From Heliopora coerulea (lineage: Eukaryota; Cnidaria; Anthozoa; Scleralcyonacea; Helioporidae), in assembly GCA_030142905.1 (NCBI GenBank), contig JASJOG010000137.1:418501-482500 (forward strand): a stretch of DNA of 64,000 bases. Reading direction: 5' to 3'. Below the pieces are notes generated by a model that saw nothing but the letters and a program-made list of their open reading frames with translations, was not told the origin of the DNA and did no database searches. Position numbers and translations under genes: made by a program. Shown in pieces: positions 57,217 to 64,000 of the stretch (position 1 is the stretch's first letter; each line of letters starts with the position of its first letter).

Positions 57217-60200
57217 TAATAGTTTAAATAATCATAAAGTTGAATGCTTTTACTGGATAGTTTAAGTTGATATCCAAGTTCTAAAGATTTAATCATTGAA
57301 CTAAGTGAGAAACATATTGAAAAAACCTTACCCGACTCTCACCCTACAATGTTGTATAAGGCTTTCTAGTAAGCTAATATGAAAGGGTGACAGGCATTCT
57401 AAAGTTACAATTTCTTCTGGAGAACCAGATTGTAAGCTGCCTTTGAGGTAACTGGATTGAGCTGATTGTTCACATAACAAGATTTAATGTTTTGCAATGT
57501 ATGCTTATGAAAATATGGCACAATTTGTGGTGAGTACCATGTAAACATGTTGACTTACAACATCAGCAGTTGTTTCATTTTGGCATTATTTTAAGACTGT
57601 GTGAACAGCTAGAGCCTCATATAAGCTCAGTTGATATTGTGTGCAAATTAATGTAAAATGTACTTACAATGTAGCTCTTATATTCTATGTTCATCAGTAC
57701 TGCTCTTTCACATGCACTCACAGGTGTTTAATTAATCTAGTTTCAATGGTATAGTGATATAGTATTGTATTTACATGTAGGAAAACATTACCTGACATTG
57801 TAGAAGTGTCTGACTGGTGTTTAACTGAAGAAGTATTTGAAAAGTTCTCACTGAAGCCAACTTTATGTGAAAGAGTTGCAACACTTAAGAAAAATGGTAC
57901 AGTATGTCATTCCAGCAAAATAAATTTGTATACTAGTAGTCTTCATGCATGGGGAATGTTGAGCAATCTTAGATCTCCTAGTGCATGTATACAGGTATGT
58001 CATGTTTTTATTTTGAAGCAGCTGGTATAACCCAACAAAATTTGAGAGTCTATTTTGTCATGAAGACTAACATTTACCTGGAACCATCATATAGAGACAG
58101 TTTAATGTATGCTCTGACCTTTAACCTTTACAATCCCTTTAACCCTTACAAGTGGCCCCTTTAGAATTATATTCTGGCTAATGCCATCTGACTTGATTTT
58201 ATTCAGCTAAGGAAGACATCTGGGTGAGTAAAGGTTACTAGTGATCCCATGACCATGGCTGTATGATTGATAATACAAGAACCTTCCCACCTAACATTTC
58301 TCAACAGGGAACAGATTTTCAATCATTTTGTCCTCAGAGTGAATCCTTGATGAAATGTATCTGCCCCAGACTTGATTATTCATATTTTTTCTAACCTGGT
58401 TACAACTATGAAACATACTTGTAAAAACTTAACAACATGTCTTTCAGTCACTAATGACATAGCTAGAGGGGGGCCCACCCCCTGGGCCCCCCTGGCATTG
58501 TTACAAAATGCACATCTGTTCCTGCTGATAAGATGGTTGGTTTTTGAGTGTTAATTTTTATCAGAAAAAAAATGGGAAAAAATGAAGAATAACCTCTTGC
58601 AGAGTTAGAGTTGGCTCTTGTACTTTATAAAGTTTTTAATTTACTTCATTGTAAGTGGACAGAAATGAACTACCAGAAATTACATAGTTTAGTGTTTTAA
58701 TACCAAAACTTTGTATGCAGTGTGTGTAAGATTATTTTGTCAATTAGTGAATATCAATTACTAAATTTCTCATTTTTTATACAAAAATTATGCCAGCATG
58801 CCTTCATCCATAAGCAGATGTTTATATGTCTCACCTTTCACTATAAGTTTCTAAAACAATTTATGTGACTTGTTAAGGCTGTAGTTTTCTCACAATTATG
58901 TGACCAACTTTTCTTTATGTACCTCACTTTAGGTGAAGACACAGTACCAAATAGTGATACCTCTCCACCAATTCCAGAACCAAAGGTGGCATTTCCTAGG
59001 ATATCAAATTTATCAATTGAGGATCAAAAGTATTTTCTACACACATATAAACAATATATTTTAGGAAATGAAATTGACTTGGGAATGATTGATCATTTGC
59101 AGGTAAAGATTTTAGACTCAATATTTTATGCATGATGGGATGAGTTGGAAAAAAGCTAGAAAATCATACATATAAAAGAATGCAGAACAGGGTTGTTGGA
59201 CTATTGATGATGATGATGATGATGATGATAAACGTGCCATGTCTGTTGTGGCCTTTACTGGCAGTATGCTGGGAGCCTGTAGAAGGCTGAGACCCCTTCC
59301 ACTGTCCTTAGTTGGGTGGTATGCAAGTTGTAATAATAATGATAATAATGATTAGGGAAGTGACAAACAGCTGTACATGACTAGACAGGAAGGTGGGCTA
59401 GGTTTAAAGAGTTTGAGACAGGTTTATAAAGAGACAAAAGTACATATGGCAACATATATGGTGTTAAGTCCAAGTTGTTGGGTAAGAATTGCATGGAAGA
59501 GAAAGAACAACAGTGATTATAAAAGCTTGAAAAGAGAAGTAGGACTACCAATGAGGGAAACAAGACTTGAGGTTGACTTTAGGGAGGAAGAGATCTGGAA
59601 ACGTGGAGAACAGGTGGAAAAGGTGGAAAAGGACTGGTCAGGTTGCCGGAAGGAGTTGAAGAAGGGAATGAAGAAGAGATATGAGGAAAAACTGAACAGT
59701 GAATTGGAAGAGAAAGTGATGAAGAGCCAAGTATTTGTAGGGTAGGAAAAAGAAAGCCACATGTGGTTGAACTTAAACACTACATCACAGAAAAGAGCAG
59801 GAATAATGAATGTGTTGGACCAAATGGTTGAAACCTGGAAATGGAAAGCAATGATAGGAGTTGGAGACAGATGGAAAGTGTAGGTTATGTGGATTACATG
59901 ATGAAACTGTGAATGCTTCCAGTTGCAATGAGAAATAAGGAAGACATCCATTTCATGAACAAGAGAAGGTTTGCATGACTCCTGGGGGGATAAGGAGGTA
60001 CACGGATAGTCCCTCCACATTGTGGGCAGTGATGAAGAAGAAAAGAAATTTCTTTGGGCTGAAAATGAGATGTTGAGGACGACTATAGTAAGTTCCTCAT
60101 TGTTGCCAAACATCATGCCCTGGCCACAAGACTTATCTGGCAAATGAGTCCACCAAATGCAAACAATGTAGGAAGAGCAACTACACCATGGCCTGCAGTA

Positions 60201-63200
60201 TGAGTAGATGTGAAATGTTAGCCTGCATTGAGTGTGGTAAATGCATAACTGATTTGCCTACCATGTTCACTGGGCTGCAGGCTTTTTTACTTATTCAAGA
60301 GACCTGACCAGGTGTAGCAACATTAGGTAATCCCATTCCTTGAAATGAAAAGAATAAAATCCTTTGGGACTTTAATCAATAATGTAAATGGTAAGATTGG
60401 CTGATCCCTGCTCTCACCCTCATCTTCTGATCAGACAGTGTCCAATATCTGACCATTATATTGAGCTCAGTCTGCTCCATGATCATTGGTTAATATTTCT
60501 CACAGGCAAAGTCAGGAGTTTTAAGAGTTGGAAAATTCACAATTAGACTTGACAAATGACTAGAAATTAATATAATCTTAGCTCGAACTAAGAGCCCCTG
60601 AGATATTGAGGTATTATTGTAATCTGAGAGTACAGTACAAATTTATGGAATGAAAATATATTGAGATTTTTCTTGGTTGAGAAAATGTTTTGGTGGGAGT
60701 AGAGTTGAACTGATGGATGAATGGAAATTAAAATGGTTTTAAATGTTCTCTTCTACAGAATATTGTCTGGACATTGACGGCAGAGCAAGAAGAATTTTCA
60801 ATGTTCCTTCAGCAACATTCCATGTCATTAAAAGATGAGTATAACTTCCTTCAACCGCACGTTAAAGAGAGTGTTCAGGTTTGGTTATCAATTTTGTTGT
60901 TCGATCTTTCGTTCGTTCGTTCGTTCGTTCGTTCGTTCGTTCGTTCGTTCGTTCGTTCGTTCGTTCGTTCGTTCGTTCGTTCGTTCGTTCGTTCGTTCGT
61001 TCGTTCGTTCGTTCGTTCGTTCGTTCGTTCGTTCGTTCGTTCGTTCTGTGTTTGTTTGTGTGTTCCATCGTACCTTCATTCTTCCGTTCAGTCGTTCGTT
61101 CGTTCATCGACTGTTAATTTAATTGATGGTTCGTTGTTTAAATGAATATTTTATGTTATAAAGAATTTGTTGGGTGACCAGAAAGCTCGTCTTCAACAGC
61201 GTCTTCCTGTAAGTCGATTTTACGTTCTTTTTATTACAATCAGTCACAAGTCACAACTATTAAGCGAGCTTGTTAAATAAGAGATATTAAATGTTATTTA
61301 CCAAGTGCTCATGATCACACAAACGATATTACAAACACGTTGGACATGAAGCAAATGGTCAAATACCAAAATTATTTTTTACCATTTGGATCTATTGCTA
61401 AATACAATAATATGAACATGTGCAGGACAATAAGACAATTTTATTTAATGTGATCAAATGCACAGAGCTAATTCAGATAATATACAGATATGCCACTAGT
61501 TAGTTATATAATAGAATATACTGTAAACTACTAAAATAAAATTATAAAAATCATAAATGCATACTATATAAAATATAATACAGTTGGTAACATGAGTATA
61601 AGCATAAAATTATCTTAAAATTTATTCTAGGTCTCTAGGTCCACGTTTTATAATAGTTTGATAAACAAATTGAAAATACTGTATGTTTCTTTCAAGGCTC
61701 TGGCAATGAGTTCCAAAATTTGCAGCCGTGTAGCGCCATGATATAAGTCCATATGTTGTTGTTGTTGTATGAACTTTTGTGAGTTCAAGAATGTTTGATC
61801 CGCTGAGATCATAATGAGAGTTTTGCTTTAAAATATCTTGTATTGTAGTCGGAAGGTTCGAATTCAATGAAGCATCAAGTACTGCTTTTGCAGTTTTAGA
61901 AAGTCTTTCATTTGAGTCCTATACTCTTCAAGAGAGCTTGATTGGGTGTGTTTCTTTCATTAAATACGAAACGAATGCCTTGTTCATAAGTAATACCTGA
62001 ATTGCTGCAAGCTGCGCAATATAGGTCTGTTTTTTCATTGAAGAAGAAGCATTTTGACCTAAAACCATAATCGGCCGACAGTTTAAGCCAATACAAAATA
62101 AAACAGATTCCGAAAAATGTCATTCTTAACTTGTGATTCAAGTAAAAAAAGAATAGACGAGACGTTACTCTGGTTAAGGGTATTTTGAATAGGCAGCATT
62201 TTTTTCGTATGTTTTTAGACAGATATTTTCTGGTTTACTTTTATGCATATCTCGCTGATTTTTCTACCAAATTTTAGTTTATCATCGACCATTACTCATG
62301 AAAACTTAATTTCATTAGTCGTTGGAATGTCTTCGTCTTCGTTTCGAATCTATGGACTCCGTATTTTTGCCTGTAATCATTGTTTAATATTTGAAGTATT
62401 GGTTTAAGTTTTGGTCAAACCACGTGTCAGCGCGCCGTAAATCACATCTATGGCAAGCTTTAAATTTGTTGAGTCATTTTCGTCATGAAATATTTTGGTG
62501 TCGTTTGCTTATGTAATTAGAGTGCACTGTGAAAGCATGTCACAAGTGACCAAGTCTCACAGGAAGCACACAATATGGCGTCTTTGTTGTTACGGGCGTT
62601 TTTTCCACATTCTTAACTCTAGCCCCTTACCACTAACTCAGATCTTAACCGTGTGATAATGAGTGTCGCGTCATTTTGTTTTACTATTGGTCGTGGGTTT
62701 GGTAATACGTTGCCACACGCAAATAGCAGTCTTCCTGAGTTAAATGTGCTGATTTCGTCAGGGTAATGTGGACCTCTGCTTGAGAATTTTCCAGCTAGGC
62801 ATTGTCTTCACACGGTTTCTATGAGTCGTTAAAATGGAATTCTTCCGGCGGGCAACATACTTAGACTTGGTGCATCGTATTCGTGGGGATAATTAAAAAT
62901 TATAAACAGTAGAAATAACACAGATAGTGCTGCTCAACTATGGACAAAGACGACCACACGCCATGTTATTCGCATAACCAAAACCTCCCCTAACTCTAAT
63001 CCTTTACCCCTAACCCTGAACCTAACCCTAACCTATGATGACGAGAGTCTCGTCGTTTACGGAATTGAACTTTTATTCATGCTTTCCTTGCATAGAACCG
63101 CCTTAGGGTAAACATATCTATTTAATTCGTAGTATAAAACTCATTAACTCGATCGACTTTGAAACTAGGTCATACTTGTGAAGCAGCAGAATATTTTATA

Positions 63201-63787
63201 TGAAATTACTTACATTACTGAAATCATACATATTTCCATCATACATAGCATTTCAAGATTTTTTTGACTCAATGAATACGCTTGCGGAATTATTCTATAA
63301 ATTTCAACTGAAGAGTGTAAACATTGATGTTGTTGGATAAAAAATAGCTTATAAGACAATTTAGTGAACAGCACGGGTGAACGTTTTACTCTTCCTACAG
63401 GTTCGGCAAAATGCGGCACGACTTCTAAATGATTCATCCGTACTATAAACTAAACAGTCGAATAAGGTGAATATATTTAGAGTCAGAGAGACTTTAAACT
63501 CATTATTGACGAAACTATGAGTTAAAATATGCAGCTTCATTTTCTCGCTCGATTAATTTTTATTATGGAGTGGAGTTGTTGGAAACCTTTCTTTTGTTAG
63601 GCTATTTATTTAGTAACTGATTAACCATAATCATCGCTTAAGTATTTTAGCTTCAAAAAAACTGATTTGTTCTTTATTTTCACAACAGAAATTCTACACG
63701 TTATTTCAAACTGTTGGTCTCTCTGCTGGCGCTGTTTTTCCTAACGACCCGATTCTTAGTTATGTCCGCACCTTAAAGCAACCAGTG
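56432..63787 (+). CDS. Little Elongation Complex subunit 2 (NARG2), 5' part
   Basis: Six exons: 56432-56457, 57781-57896, 58933-59102, 60759-60878, 61164-61208 and 63689-63787, all in phase, giving 192 residues before the window ends. The gene continues to the right. The N-terminus is MEISPNIEW, then DIVEVSDWCLTEEVFEKFS. The block EPKVAFPRISNLSIEDQKYF followed by EQEEFSMFLQQHS, LKDEYNFLQPHVKESVQNLL and KFYTLFQTVGLSAG aligns in order with human ICE2 as I remember it (KPRVPYPRFSRFSQREQRSY, EFLKFLQNSA, QDYNML, EFYTLHEVTSL). ICE2 works with ICE1 and ELL in RNA polymerase II transcription of snRNA genes. The second exon's donor (GTACAG at 57897) was chosen because the stronger GTATGT sites at 57903 and 57995 break the phase with exon 3. 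Confidence 0.8.
57183..57220. repeat. (CAAT)n microsatellite
   Basis: Eight to nine AATC units within the first ICE2 intron. Confidence 0.85.
58140..58200. repeat. Copy of a dispersed repeat
   Basis: CCCTTACAAGTGGCC, then ATTCTGGCTAATGCCATCTG, resembles the repeat at 28165-28275. It lies in an ICE2 intron. Confidence 0.4.
59377..60310 (+). pseudogene. Non-LTR retrotransposon remnant (C-terminal RT region)
   Basis: An open frame at 59377-59745 starts RQEGGLGLKSL, like the PR-(D/E)GGRGL motif that ends many LINE reverse-transcriptase domains, and continues with a charged helical stretch. Further right (about 60150-60240) a C-x2-C ... C pattern (KCKQCRKSNYTMACSMSRCE) resembles the C-terminal zinc knuckle region. 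The frame is broken by several stops. It lies in ICE2 intron 3 in the gene's own orientation. The exact LINE clade is not clear. Confidence 0.5.
60908..61046. repeat. (TTCG)n microsatellite, about 35 copies
   Basis: An uninterrupted tetranucleotide array of 139 bp, starting 30 bp after the donor of ICE2 exon 4, with scattered GTTCGTTCG words to 61105. It creates SFVR-type (plus strand) and NERT-type (minus strand) open frames that are not genes. Confidence 0.95.
61209..63688. other. ICE2 intron 5, nothing coding seen
   Basis: No further exon with a matching phase was seen. A degenerate telomere-like tract (CCCCTAA, CCCTAACC) lies at 62990-63036. Open frames on the minus strand (61622-61867 and 61908-62141) have no family signature. 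Confidence 0.5.
62987..63036. repeat. Degenerate telomere-like repeat
   Basis: CCCCTAACTCTAATCC, CCCCTAACCCTGAACC and TAACCCTAACC: about seven diverged CCCTAA units. Confidence 0.7.
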
Positions 63788-64000
63788 GTGAGTTTAGTCA
63801 ACTTTTCTGTTCATTTGTAATTGTTTTGTTGATCTTTAGGCTTATGTATTATGTATCACAAAATATCTTTCTAGATTCTGTAAAGGTACTGGTGAGATTT
63901 TTATAATCGGCATTGTGGGTACCATCTGCCAGTTCTAGGCGATCTTGATAGTCAACCGATATCATTCCTTTTTCTTGCCAGCCCAGTCTCGCACCTTGAA

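Noticed and set aside
57897..57994. Longer ICE2 exon 2 ending at the consensus GTATGT donor at 57995
   Set aside because: It leaves phase 0, while exon 3 needs one base from the previous exon. The GTACAG donor at 57897 restores the frame.
59517..60143. 208-codon frame on the minus strand
   Set aside because: It is the antisense shadow of the LINE remnant; its serine/phenylalanine-rich composition is the complement of a charged K/E-rich coding strand.
60774..61145. SFVR-repeat and NERT-repeat proteins
   Set aside because: Products of the (TTCG)n array. Only the first 35 codons of the plus frame overlap a real ICE2 exon.

Overview
This is a window of animal nuclear DNA, AT-rich and intron-rich, with GT-AG introns of up to a few kilobases and a dense load of DNA transposons, MITEs, tRNA-derived repeats and minisatellites. 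GLI, ICE2 and C17orf98-family genes identify it as metazoan. The gene structures and repeat style fit an anthozoan cnidarian, most likely a stony coral; the species is an inference. Most open frames in the window are chance or repeat-driven. I recognise five real genes, assembled by hand from exons whose splice phases agree.

Layout. (1) 4429-22411, + strand: the 3' part of a gene for a PH / seven-repeat RCC1 / FYVE-like protein, 14 exons and 558 residues, with the first part of the PH domain not found in the window. Its introns hold several MITEs, an inverted pair of tRNA-derived SINEs and a 24-bp minisatellite. (2) 22412-30812: a gene-poor repeat block with two decayed Tc1/mariner elements (25349-26738 and 28725-30118), a 126-bp inverted duplication and a decayed hAT-like element. 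(3) 30813-31034, - strand: mitochondrial ribosomal protein bL36m (MRPL36), head-to-head with (4) 31327-38509, + strand: a four-exon C17orf98-family gene, with 292 bp between the two start codons. (5) 40296-47490, - strand: a complete five-coding-exon GLI/Ci transcription factor (1164 aa) with five zinc fingers, a SUFU-binding block, a PKA-type serine cluster and a C-terminal activation-like motif. (6) 47.5-54.7 kb: intergenic. (7) 54718-56345: a long inverted repeat with a hAT MITE in its loop, ending just before (8) 56432 to the right edge, + strand: the first six exons of ICE2/NARG2, a Little Elongation Complex subunit.

The genes form no operon or pathway; they are ordinary animal neighbours. 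GLI is the Hedgehog effector, ICE2 supports snRNA transcription by RNA polymerase II, MRPL36 belongs to the mitochondrial large subunit, C17orf98 has no function that can be read here, and the PH-RCC1-FYVE protein is probably a membrane or phosphoinositide-associated propeller protein. Two observations stand out: an animal protein with the PH-RCC1-FYVE architecture best known from plant PRAF proteins, and a cnidarian GLI that keeps the SUFU block, the phospho-cluster and the C-terminal motif of vertebrate GLI. I found no CRISPR array, rRNA gene or convincing functional tRNA gene.
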